Shown one piece after another: positions 54,498 to 64,000 of a stretch of DNA of 64,000 bases (positions within the stretch are counted from its first letter, which is position 1; each line of letters opens with the position of its first letter). Source of the DNA: Archaeoglobus sulfaticallidus PM70-1. GTDB lineage: Archaea; Halobacteriota; Archaeoglobi; Archaeoglobales; Archaeoglobaceae. A program made the position numbers and the translations under genes. Where the stretch lies: contig NC_021169.1 of assembly GCF_000385565.1 (NCBI RefSeq), positions 806,001 through 870,000 of the forward strand. The letters run 5' to 3'. The notes beneath the pieces are model-generated. The model made no database searches. It worked only from the letters and a program-made list of their open reading frames with translations, and was not told the origin of the DNA.

Positions 54498-55425
54498 GTG
54501 TCTCATACCTGATACGAGGATCAAGGAAGAGGTAGATTACATCGACAGTTAAATTCGTCAGGATAAAAAATAACGCTACTAGGAGTACGAACCCCTGAAT
54601 AACAGGATAATCCCTTGCATAAATCGAAGACACAAAGTAACTGCCCACACCCGGCCATGCGAATATAGTTTCAACTATTACTGCTCCAGTCGCTGCGTGT
54701 CCTGAATAAATACCTATTGCTGTAATAACGGGAATAAATGCATTTTTTAGGGCATGTCTCGTAATTATAAGCTTCTCTGGCAAACCTTTAGCCTTTGCCA
54801 CGATTATATACTGTTGGTGTAAAACTTCAAGCAGACTGACTCTCATCAGCCTCGTTAATGTTCCGGCAAATGACATGCCAAGAGTTAAAGCAGGAAGAAC
54901 TATGTTCTTGGCTCCATAACCAAAAGCTGGAAGTATGCGTAATTTAACAGAAAATATTAGAATAAGAAGCAACCCCAGCCAGAAGTTTGGCATCGAAATA
55001 CCAAATAATGACAGTATTCTGCAGATGTGATCTATAGCTGTGTTGTGTTTTAAAGCTGAAAGAATCCCCAAAGGTATTGAAACCGCTACAGCAATCAGAA
55101 TTGATGCAGCAATAAGCTGTAAACTTGCTGGAAAACGCGTTAGGTATCCCTTCAGCACCGGTTCACCCGTTCTTAGCGATACACCCAAATCGCCATGCAA
55201 AATTTTTGAAAGCCATATAAAGTACTGGATATAAAGAGGCTTATCTAAATCATGCTCTTTTTTAAAAGCCTCTATTTGTTCTTTAGTCGGTTCTCCTTGT
55301 AATTGTCTTTCAAGAATCATCTCAGCCGGATCTCCCGGAGCTAAATAGATTATTAAAAACGAAAGCAGTGATGCCACAATCATCACCAATGGCATCAAGG
55401 TTAGGCGTTTTACTATGAATCTCAT
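54487..55425 (-). CDS. Peptide/nickel-type ABC permease (DppB/NikB-like)
   Basis: A 312-residue permease with six helices: N-terminal LTLMPLVMIVASLLSFLIIYLAPGDPAE, ISMPNFWLGLLLIL and an EAA-loop (VAKAKGLPEKLIITRHALKNAFIPVITAIG). It follows dppA by about 35 bases and overlaps dppC by 11 bases. Confidence 0.92.
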   Translation of the reverse strand: MRFIVKRLTLMPLVMIVASLLSFLIIYLAPGDPAEMILERQLQGEPTKEQIEAFKKEHDLDKPLYIQYFIWLSKILHGDLGVSLRTGEPVLKGYLTRFPASLQLIAASILIAVAVSIPLGILSALKHNTAIDHICRILSLFGISMPNFWLGLLLILIFSVKLRILPAFGYGAKNIVLPALTLGMSFAGTLTRLMRVSLLEVLHQQYIIVAKAKGLPEKLIITRHALKNAFIPVITAIGIYSGHAATGAVIVETIFAWPGVGSYFVSSIYARDYPVIQGFVLLVALFFILTNLTVDVIYLFLDPRIRYETHEA

Positions 55426-55461
55426 AGAAATCTAAAAATTTAAAAATTAAAATTACTGAGA

Positions 55462-57045
55462 TTACTCTATCCACACAGAGCTGAAATCTGGCTCTCCAAC
55501 AAATTTGATGCCCTTCACATTCTTCTTTGCTACTATAAATATCGAGTCGTAGTACAGTGGCACAACTGCATCCTTGTCATAAACGAGATTGTAGAATTCT
55601 ATCCAACCTTCTTTTCTGTCGTTTTCATCGAACGGTAGCACAGCTTTTCTAACAGCATTTGCTATTTCATTATCCTCGAATGCACCATATTTAAACTCTG
55701 GAGCATCAGGGTTGAACCTCCCATCAGTTCTCTGATAGATCCTTCTTTCTGGTCCGCCAACATAATAAAATCTCAAGTCATATTCGCCCTTCTTCTGCTT
55801 CTCCTTATATGGACCGCTCTCAAGTACTTCAATTTCAATGTTTATTCCGACTTTCTTTAACTGTGCTTGAATCAGTTCTGCAAGTTTGACCTTATCCGGA
55901 TTCTCTCCTCTGAGTATAAGTTTGGCATTTATACTTTCGTATCCAGCCTCCTTTAGCAATTCTTTCGCCTTTTCTGGGTTGTATTCATACTTAATATCCA
56001 CCTCTTTTACATATGGGGCTTTATCACAGTACAATGCTCCCTCTGCCCCTCTAACCCAGCCATCGAAGAGTTGTGATATCTCATCTCTGTTTATTGCGTA
56101 GTTCACAGCTTTTCTTACAAGTTCGTTGTCCCATGGGCTATTTTCATAGTTGAAAGCCAGTATCGTTGTCATCGGTATCTCATTTTTGTAAATCACAAAT
56201 CCTTCATCCTGCAAAGATTTCAGAACATTTCTTGGCGTATAATAGCTGCCACCATGGTAGTGATCGACGATTGCATCTATTTCACCACTCCTCAAAGCAA
56301 GAACCCTTGTCTCAGCATCTGGAATTATTTTCACTACAAGTTTTTCGAGCTTTGGTTTCTCTCCGTGGTAGTATTCATTCGGGACAAAGACGGCATACTG
56401 GTTTTTAACATACTCTCCAACTTTCCATGGTCCAGTTCCAATCGGATTGACAATTTTACCAGTTACATTTCCTTTAGGTTCAACGGAGTTCGGGCTTATT
56501 ATTCCCAGATGGAATTCCGCAAACGCAACCAGATCTATGTATCCATTCTGTCCTTCTTTGTAGTGTATTGCAACAGTATATGGATCGATTATTTCTACAT
56601 TTTCTATTCTGTCAACTTCAGTCCAGTGGTAGTATTTTAAAGCCTTTAATCTGTCTATTGTAAATTTCACAGCATCAGCATTGAATTCACTTCCATCACT
56701 GAACTTGATGCCCTTCTTTAGATAAAAGATAATCGTTTTACCATTATCTTTTATCTCCCATGATTCGGCTAATTGTGGTATCAGCTTACCGTCTCTGTAA
56801 TCAACAAGTCTCTCCAGAAGAAGCATTTCCGGCAAAAAATCCATTGTTTTTGGAGTTTCAATATTTAAGTCGTTTCCAAATCCGCAATAGCCTATTGTAA
56901 GGACCTGTTCTGGCTTGGTAGTGGGTTCAGTAGGTGTAGGTACCACTGTAGGTGTTTTCTCTGGTGTTTTAGCTGAAGTTTCTGGTTTGCCTGCACATCC
57001 CAGCAAAAGTAATACTACAAGAATGCATACTACAAACTTTTTCAT
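55462..57045 (-). CDS. Peptide/nickel-binding ABC lipoprotein (DppA/NikA-like)
   Basis: A 527-residue SBP_bac_5 protein: signal and lipobox VLLLLGC (about residue 16), a threonine/proline linker, SWEIKDNGKTIIFYLKKGIKFSDGSEFNADAVKFTIDRL, VNPIGTGPWKVGEYV, MTTILAFNYENSPWDNELVRKAVNYAINRDEI and EKAKELLKEAGY. ATG 57045 is preceded by GAGGTGA and preferred over an earlier start at 57063. The presence of a DUF4198-like gene upstream hints at nickel or cobalt, but peptide binding is equally compatible. Confidence 0.92.
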   Translation of the reverse strand: MKKFVVCILVVLLLLGCAGKPETSAKTPEKTPTVVPTPTEPTTKPEQVLTIGYCGFGNDLNIETPKTMDFLPEMLLLERLVDYRDGKLIPQLAESWEIKDNGKTIIFYLKKGIKFSDGSEFNADAVKFTIDRLKALKYYHWTEVDRIENVEIIDPYTVAIHYKEGQNGYIDLVAFAEFHLGIISPNSVEPKGNVTGKIVNPIGTGPWKVGEYVKNQYAVFVPNEYYHGEKPKLEKLVVKIIPDAETRVLALRSGEIDAIVDHYHGGSYYTPRNVLKSLQDEGFVIYKNEIPMTTILAFNYENSPWDNELVRKAVNYAINRDEISQLFDGWVRGAEGALYCDKAPYVKEVDIKYEYNPEKAKELLKEAGYESINAKLILRGENPDKVKLAELIQAQLKKVGINIEIEVLESGPYKEKQKKGEYDLRFYYVGGPERRIYQRTDGRFNPDAPEFKYGAFEDNEIANAVRKAVLPFDENDRKEGWIEFYNLVYDKDAVVPLYYDSIFIVAKKNVKGIKFVGEPDFSSVWIE

Positions 57046-57049
57046 CCAA

Positions 57050-57734
57050 TCACCTCGCAACAACAGTAAGCGTAGCAGTCAGATTCCTCTTATCATAAAC
57101 GCCCATTGATATTTCATCAACATACCTAGCAACTATGACATTTACACCCTCCTTTAGAGTTATCTCACAAAATCCATCTACTGCTACTTCGTCAATACCA
57201 TCTTTTGTACCAACTTTTACAACACCGTTTACACTTTTTCCTCTGAAAATTAGCTGGATTCTCATTTTATCTCCTGATTTGAACGGTTTCAGTACTTCGG
57301 GCATTATTTCAAACTCGAATCCAGCTGCGAATGGCTTTATTTCGTCCATTTCATCGTTAAAAGTGTAAGCTTTGATATATCCCCAACCATCTTGTTTCTC
57401 TAATGTTATATCCCGAAGCTAGTCTCCTATCTCCAAAAATCCATTTGTTATCGTCAGTAATTGAGTATATGCCTCTGTCGAGTTCTACACCAACCATATA
57501 CGGCTTTTCAGCCTCAAACTCAAGAAACAACCCACCTTTCTGCGATGATTCATTATCTCTCCCTACGACCACTGGTTTCTCTCCATCCGAATCTATTACA
57601 AAAGCTCTTTTAATGCTTAGAGGGTCAAGCATTCCTTCTGTTTCTGGGTAATGTCCCCATTTTAGGTGTGCCCTGTTTTCTTCACACTCTATCCAAGGTT
57701 CGTGGTTGACAAGTTTGAGTACTTCCTCCCTCAT
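57050..57734 (-). pseudogene. DUF4198-like (metal-uptake associated) gene broken by a frameshift
   Basis: Two adjacent minus-strand frames are halves of one gene. 57734-57357 gives AHLKWGHYPETEGMLDPLSI, VVVGRDNESSQKG, MVGVELDRGIYSITDDNKWIFGDRR; the other frame continues from about 57410 as ITLEKQDGWGYIKAYTFND into MDEIKPFAAGFEFEIMPEVL (57349-57050) and ends with NLTATLTVVAR. Dropping one base in the GGG at 57411-57413 joins them. The order, with a hydrophilic N-half and an immunoglobulin-like C-half, is that of DUF4198 proteins, often linked to nickel or cobalt uptake. It lies 5 bases from dppA. It could be an assembly error. Confidence 0.65.
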
Positions 57735-57908
57735 ATTACTACACCACCGATTAAACTGTCGACATAAGTAATAAAAAAATTTTGATTTTTAGCAATATTT
57801 AAGAAAAGAAATTAAATGAGTATGAAATATATTAAGAGGATGACAATTAATGAAAAAAGAAGAGTGGTTTAGTTGATAGTGTAAAAATAACATTAAAATA
57901 AAGCAAAC

Positions 57909-58535
57909 TTATTTTTCACAAACAATCATTAAATTTATCCTTTCGCAATTCAATTTTCTAATTTTGAGTGTTAAATTGCATTTATCCGCTATCTTTTTAA
58001 ATTTCCTCAAATCAATCCCATTTCCAAACGGTAATTTTCTGGCAATTTCTTCACTGTAGTGGTGATTTGCAGTTTTCTCTTCTTTATTTTCACTTTCAAT
58101 TAATATCAGCTTACCACCCTGCCTTAAAACCCTCACCCACTCTTTAATTGCCTTTTCCGGATTTGGAAGTGTCCATAAAACATGCCTTTCTATAACTGCA
58201 TCAAATGTATTGTCTTCAAAAGCTAGGTTCTCTGCATCGTCTATTTTGAACAAAATGTTATGACCCTTTTCTTCTGCTTTTTCTCTTGCTTTGCTCAACA
58301 TCCCTTCTGATAAATCTATCCCTACAACCTCATGCCCCAACTCAGCCAGAATTAGAGATACAAAACCAGTTCCACAACCAACATCCAGAACTTTCTTTCT
58401 ATTTTCAAGCATTTCTTTTAATGCTTCTTTAACAACTTTCTTATCCTTTTCTGATTTTATACCGTGTGCTGGAATGTTCTCATAGTTCTCAGAATGTTCA
58501 TCCCATCGAGATTTAATATAACCCTTAATGTCCAT
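57909..58535 (-). CDS. Class I SAM-dependent methyltransferase
   Basis: A 208-residue methyltransferase: KVLDVGCGTGFVSLILAELGHEVVGIDLSEGMLSKARE (motif I and following), FEDNTFDAVIERHVLWTLPNPEKAIKEWVRVLRQGGKLILIE. ATG 58535 is preferred over 58562 because GGTGGTG precedes it. Substrate unknown. It is upstream of the DUF4198-like gene and the peptide/nickel ABC operon, on the same strand, with a 175-base gap, so it may modify a compound handled by that system. Confidence 0.85.
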   Translation of the reverse strand: MDIKGYIKSRWDEHSENYENIPAHGIKSEKDKKVVKEALKEMLENRKKVLDVGCGTGFVSLILAELGHEVVGIDLSEGMLSKAREKAEEKGHNILFKIDDAENLAFEDNTFDAVIERHVLWTLPNPEKAIKEWVRVLRQGGKLILIESENKEEKTANHHYSEEIARKLPFGNGIDLRKFKKIADKCNLTLKIRKLNCERINLMIVCEK

Positions 58536-58714
58536 AACACCACCTACTTTTTCCTCAAACACACCGTATTAGCACGAATATTAATAGCATAAAAATCTTT
58601 CTAATTTTAACACCAATTATGAAATCAGATGAAATATAGTAATATCAAAAGTGCGACACAGAAAACACAAAAAATATATAGAATAAAAAAGAATAATAAA
58701 AAATAAATTAAGGC

Positions 58715-60437
<1,723 letters not shown>

Positions 60438-60587
60438 TCCATCACCGAACTCTCGGATTCTGCAAGTTTATTAAAAAATTTTTAATATTCTCACTTAATT
60501 GCTAATAATTTTTCACAAATACTGCGATTACATTCACAAATTATTAGATATAGATTGTAAATAATAAAAATTTTAAAATAGCCCAAC

Positions 60588-61154
60588 TCACCACTTGCTC
60601 AGACTATCCTTAACAGCTCCGCATACAGCCTCCCACAGCCTTGCCCCCAGATCACTTGCAGGGCCTGCATATCTGTAGTACCTCCCTCTCTCCGTTGTCA
60701 GGACAATTACAGCATCCGTATTTGTTCCCGTAAAGTTGTGTCCCATCTCGAGAAGGGCTTTGCTTTTTGCTTCCGTTACAGTTATTATCGCATTCAACAT
60801 TGCAGATCTGCTCACTCTGCAATCCAGAATTGCTATGATGTTAATCGTTCCAATCAGTTCATTCGGATTTCTGACTCCTGCGGTAACGAAAACGGTAACC
60901 TCACCACAACTCTGCACACTGAGCTTGTCCATCGGCACTGAAGTCAACAGACCGAAGTAGGACTTTACTCCAAGCCCTCTGGCTACATCCCTCAGATATT
61001 TTACAGGGTCCACATAATCGAAGTCGTCGCCTACAGTATGGTTAAAAGCGTATCTAACTTTCTTCCAGCCTCCAAGCAAGCCTGTACTTACACCAAAAAA
61101 TTTTCCTTCCACTATAACAACATCATCATCAACCCAGTAATTTTCGTAAGGCAT
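60588..61154 (-). CDS. cbiZ: Adenosylcobinamide amidohydrolase
   Basis: A 188-residue CbiZ: VVIVEGKFFGVSTGLLGGWKKVRYAFNHTV, GLLTSVPMDKLSV, VFVTAGVRNP, INIIAILD, ITVTEAKSKALLEMG, GTNTDAVIVLTTERG and YAGPASDLGARLWEAV. It cleaves the aminopropanol side chain of (adenosyl)cobinamide to cobyric acid, allowing salvage of incomplete corrinoids. It is the last gene of btuC-btuD-cbiZ and overlaps btuD by 26 bases. Confidence 0.93.
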   Translation of the reverse strand: MPYENYWVDDDVVIVEGKFFGVSTGLLGGWKKVRYAFNHTVGDDFDYVDPVKYLRDVARGLGVKSYFGLLTSVPMDKLSVQSCGEVTVFVTAGVRNPNELIGTINIIAILDCRVSRSAMLNAIITVTEAKSKALLEMGHNFTGTNTDAVIVLTTERGRYYRYAGPASDLGARLWEAVCGAVKDSLSKW

Positions 61155-62349
61155 CGAGAACTTCCTCCTCGCTGTTCACAACCACAGCTTTTTCCAGAAT
61201 ACGAGAGTAAATTTCTTCAGCCTTAGAATCAGTAAAATTCCTGCTTTTGAAGGGAGTTCTGTTAACAACTATCAGCTTACCCAGTTTCGCAGCATACTCG
61301 GACGCCAGCAAGTTCTTAAAGTTCCCCCAACCAAAGCTAAGATTTGAGAGAACAACTGCATCGACATTCTCAATCATTTTCAGATTCTGTTCATGAGATT
61401 CCTCGCTGATTGGGGTAAATGGGGCTTCATCGATGGACTCTCCACCGATCTCAGTTATTAGTTCCCAGTCAGAATCCAGTGCATTGATTACTCCGGCAGA
61501 AATTCTGTAGCCAGCTTCACTCAAAATGTGAAGCAAATCCTTCCCGCTTCCTCCCCCGCAGATTACATGCACCCTTCTGTTACCAAATCTTACCTTCTTT
61601 CTTGGCACAACATAAACGCTCTTACCATGCCGCTTCACACTGACATCTGCCCCGAAAACCTCTCTGATTGTATTCTCGGTTATAACCTCCTCAGCCGTTC
61701 CCGCATAAATGATCTTCCCCTTCTTAACCATGAGAATTCTACTTGCAAATGAGGCCGCAAGATTGATGTCATGGATAGCCAGCAGCGCGGAACAACCCTC
61801 TTTAACTTTTTCCCTGACGATCTCCATGATCTCAATCTGGGCCGAGATATCCAGATGTGCTGTCGGCTCATCGAGGAGCATGATCTGAGGTTGCTGTGCA
61901 AAAACTCTGGCGAGCATAACCTTCTGTTTCTCCCCACCACTGAGCTCTAAGAAACTCCTCTGAGCAAAATCCTCCATTCCAACCTCTTTCAGAGCGTTTA
62001 AGGCAATGTTTATGTCCACACTGCTTGCCCTCTTTATCCCACTTAGATAGGGAGTTCTGCCGAGTAGAACTATATCAAGAACACTCAAACCCGTTTCGGG
62101 AGTTTCCTGAGGAAGGAAGCCCATCCTTTTCGATGCCGAATCTATCGTTTTTATCTTCCTTCCATCGAGCAGAACAACACCCCTCACTGGCCTGAGGATG
62201 CCGAAGATCGTTCTGAGCAGTGTTGACTTTCCGCTCCCATTCGGTCCGAGGAGGGCCACAAAATCGTGATCACTAACCTCGAATGTCATATCCCTGAGGA
62301 CTTCGCTGCTTCCAAGCCTTACACTCACACCCTTAACCTTCAGCCTCAT
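61129..62349 (-). CDS. btuD: Corrinoid ABC transporter ATPase with C-terminal extension
   Basis: A 406-residue BtuD/FecE-type ATPase with Walker A LLGPNGSGKST, LSGGEKQKV, MLLDEPTAHLD and a switch histidine in LLAIHDINLA. Beyond residue 245 lies an extra region of about 160 residues (RRVHVICGGGSGKDLLHILSEAGYRISAGVINALDSDWELI..., KLIVVNRTPF). It looks like a Rossmann-type alpha/beta domain that is known in some archaeal corrinoid transporter ATPases. ATG 62349 directly follows the btuC stop and has GGAGGAAGG upstream; the longer start at 62394 overlaps btuC. Confidence 0.92.
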   Translation of the reverse strand: MRLKVKGVSVRLGSSEVLRDMTFEVSDHDFVALLGPNGSGKSTLLRTIFGILRPVRGVVLLDGRKIKTIDSASKRMGFLPQETPETGLSVLDIVLLGRTPYLSGIKRASSVDINIALNALKEVGMEDFAQRSFLELSGGEKQKVMLARVFAQQPQIMLLDEPTAHLDISAQIEIMEIVREKVKEGCSALLAIHDINLAASFASRILMVKKGKIIYAGTAEEVITENTIREVFGADVSVKRHGKSVYVVPRKKVRFGNRRVHVICGGGSGKDLLHILSEAGYRISAGVINALDSDWELITEIGGESIDEAPFTPISEESHEQNLKMIENVDAVVLSNLSFGWGNFKNLLASEYAAKLGKLIVVNRTPFKSRNFTDSKAEEIYSRILEKAVVVNSEEEVLDALRKLLG

Positions 62350-62350
62350 C

Positions 62351-63307
62351 TCAGACCTTCCTCCACAGTATGTAAACGAAGAAGGGTCCTCCAAGCATTG
62401 CTGTTATCGCCCCAACAGGCAGCTCCCCGGTTGTCGCAGTTTTGGCAACCAGATCAATAAGGGGCATAAATAGCATGGCAAAGAGGATTGTTAGAGGCAG
62501 GAGCTTCTGATGCTCCTCTCCAACAAGCATTCTCATCGTATGCGGGATAATAATCCCGACAAAACCGATAACCCCGCTGACAGCCACAGCAGATGAAGTT
62601 AATACAGCTATCACAGCAATCAGATACTTCCTGAATCTATTAACATCTACTCCAACAGCCATCGCATGCTCATCACCCAGCAGCAGGGCGTTGAGGTTCC
62701 AAGAGTTAATAAGCAGATATGCTATTCCTGCTATGGTTATGGGCAAAGCGAAGTAAACCTCGCTCCACTGCGGGTTTGAGAAGCTACCCATTATCCAGAA
62801 AACAACCTTGTGCATGCTCTGAGCGAAAAAATAGATTATCAGTGAAGTCAGCCCGGAAAAGAACGATGCTATTGCTATCCCTGCGAGGAGTATTGCATAG
62901 GTCTGATCTCTGAATCTGCTGGTTGTGCCGATCTCGTAAACAAGATACGAGGTTAAAAGGGCCGATACGAAAGCCAGAATAAGCTTGTTCTGGATAGTTC
63001 CAAAACCAAGAACAGTTGCTATTGCTGCTCCAACACTCGCGCCACTCGCCACTCCGAGAATGTATGGCTCAGCAAGAGGATTGCGAAACAGTGCCTGCAT
63101 TGCACATCCAGAAGCCGATAGCGATGCCCCAACAAGGACTGCGGTTAAAAACCTTGGTAGTCTCGTATCTATAACTATGCTCCGCTCTATCTTATCAGCA
63201 TTTCCGGTGAGAACCTTCAGCAACAAATCGTTTTGATAACCCAAGCTGAGATAAGAAACGAACACGACTGCATTCAGCATCAGCAGTGCGATAACCATTC
63301 TTTTCAC
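62351..63307 (-). CDS. btuC: Corrinoid ABC transporter permease
   Basis: A 318-residue FecCD/BtuC permease with about ten helices: RLPRFLTAVLVGASLSASGCAMQALFRNPLAEPYILGVASGASVGAAI, NSWNLNALLLGDEHAMAVGVDV and GVIGFVGIIIPHTMRMLVGEEHQKLLPLTILFAMLFMPLIDLVAK. It pairs with BtuD. The separately located BtuF-like lipoprotein at 45.4-46.4 kb is the likely partner. Vitamin B12 type ligand is supported by cbiZ in the operon. Confidence 0.92.
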   Translation of the reverse strand: MKRMVIALLMLNAVVFVSYLSLGYQNDLLLKVLTGNADKIERSIVIDTRLPRFLTAVLVGASLSASGCAMQALFRNPLAEPYILGVASGASVGAAIATVLGFGTIQNKLILAFVSALLTSYLVYEIGTTSRFRDQTYAILLAGIAIASFFSGLTSLIIYFFAQSMHKVVFWIMGSFSNPQWSEVYFALPITIAGIAYLLINSWNLNALLLGDEHAMAVGVDVNRFRKYLIAVIAVLTSSAVAVSGVIGFVGIIIPHTMRMLVGEEHQKLLPLTILFAMLFMPLIDLVAKTATTGELPVGAITAMLGGPFFVYILWRKV

Positions 63308-63455
63308 GGAGTCAAGCAGATTTGAATATTAGATAAAGTTTACCTTTCATTTTGTTCATCTATAGAACTTTTTCTCGATTATTATTGATTATTACCGATT
63401 ATTACTTTAACCTCAATTAACAAAAATAGTTAAGTATCAATTTGGCGAAGTATGT

Positions 63456-64000
63456 ATGATGGTTAAAACTCTCAGCGAGCTGAAAGGCTACAACATCGTA
63501 GGAAAGCATTCCGCAGTCAAAACATGCCTCTGGTTGAAGAAGTCATTAAAAGACGAGGGAGTATGCTATAAGGAGAAGTTCTATGGTATAAAAAGCCATA
63601 GATGCCTGCAGATATCCCCAGCGCTCAGGTGCAATCTGAGCTGCATACACTGCTGGAGACCGCTGAGCCTGATGCCTGAGATAGATGGCTGGGATGATCC
63701 TCAGTTCATTGTCGAGGAGAGCATTAAGGCTCAGCAAAGACTGCTCAGCGGATTCTGGGGTACTAAGGGTGTGAACACAAAAAAGCTCGAAGAGGCTTAC
63801 AAGCCAAATCAGGTTGCGATAAGCCTGATCGGGGAGCCAACCCTCTATCCATTCATAGCTGAACTGGTTGATGAGTTCAACAGCAGAGAGATGACAACCT
63901 TTGTTGTAACAAACGGCACCAACCCGAATGCTGTAGATAGATTGGAGCCGTACCAGCTTTACATCAGCCTGACAGCATACAGCGAATCATCCCATAAAAC
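63456..64000 (+). CDS. tRNA-Phe 4-demethylwyosine synthase (TYW1/Taw1), partial
   Basis: The first 181 residues of a radical SAM protein are in the window and the rest runs off the edge. Motifs: the N-terminal HSAVKTCLWLKKSLKDEGVCYKEKFYGIKSHRCLQISPALRCNLSCIHCWRP with the CxxxCxxC triad, followed by SLIGEPTLYPFI, TTFVVTNGTNP and YQLYISLTAY. These are the signatures of archaeal TYW1/Taw1, which makes 4-demethylwyosine at position 37 of tRNA-Phe. It is divergent from btuC. Starts at 63456 or 63459 are both ATG. Confidence 0.9.
   Translation, partial: MMVKTLSELKGYNIVGKHSAVKTCLWLKKSLKDEGVCYKEKFYGIKSHRCLQISPALRCNLSCIHCWRPLSLMPEIDGWDDPQFIVEESIKAQQRLLSGFWGTKGVNTKKLEEAYKPNQVAISLIGEPTLYPFIAELVDEFNSREMTTFVVTNGTNPNAVDRLEPYQLYISLTAYSESSHK

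Noticed and set aside
60438-60587. Search for an NrpR operator in front of amtB
   Set aside because: No GGAA-N6-TTCC palindrome is present; only AT-rich promoter-like sequence was found.

Overview
The window is archaeal and most likely comes from a hyperthermophilic sulfate reducer of the Archaeoglobaceae (Archaeoglobus or a close relative; species not determined). The grounds are a dsrA-dsrB-dsrD dissimilatory sulfite reductase operon, together with archaeal markers: Alba, an archaeal-type threonyl-tRNA synthetase with its own editing domain, ABCE1, RaSEA (archaeosine), TYW1/Taw1 (wyosine), NrpR, a PGF-CTERM surface protein, a tRNA-Tyr with an intron and a C1:G72 pair, and TATA/BRE-type promoters.

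Layout. 0-1.4 kb: porA (cut by the window edge) and a fused porG-porD. 1.4-11.8 kb: a leftward gene train with a bacterio-opsin-activator-type regulator, an unknown gene, a single-domain NrpR, a succinate dehydrogenase/fumarate reductase-type flavoprotein, an unknown gene, a DUF1847 protein, an MmgE/PrpD protein, a CitE-like lyase, divergent SucD and SucC homologues and a small Fe-S protein. This looks like a CoA-ester pathway for an unidentified di- or tricarboxylate. 12-16.8 kb: a radical SAM gene, then an AT-rich segment (PH-SHOCT protein, membrane protein, DUF4258/DUF2283 pair, small repeated peptide ORFs) ending in a decayed archaeal integrase beside tRNA-His, i.e. a degraded integrative element. 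16.9-21.5 kb: housekeeping genes (pgk, alba, asd, RaSEA, rhomboid with an AN1 zinc finger).

21.5-28 kb is gene-poor and holds two paralogous copies of a structured RNA element, a CBS-domain protein with a possible ribosome-hibernation tail, acetyl-CoA synthetase, tRNA-like remnants and a truncated AlbA_2-family gene. 28-37 kb: a UPF0182 membrane protein, a 1.1-kilo-residue lipoprotein with two glycoside-hydrolase barrels, and a P2-type ATPase. 37.5-45.4 kb: tRNA-Tyr, dsrABD, divergent cobA (a siroheme precursor enzyme), thrS, a small membrane protein and ABCE1.

45.4-50.6 kb is a three-gene surface operon (two DUF4430 proteins and a BtuF-like lipoprotein) that resembles a corrinoid capture system. 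Its likely transport partners btuC-btuD-cbiZ lie at 60.6-63.3 kb. Between them are a peptide/nickel-type ABC operon with an inserted Gate-domain membrane protein and a frameshifted DUF4198-like gene, a methyltransferase, and amtB-glnK. The window ends inside a TYW1-like gene.
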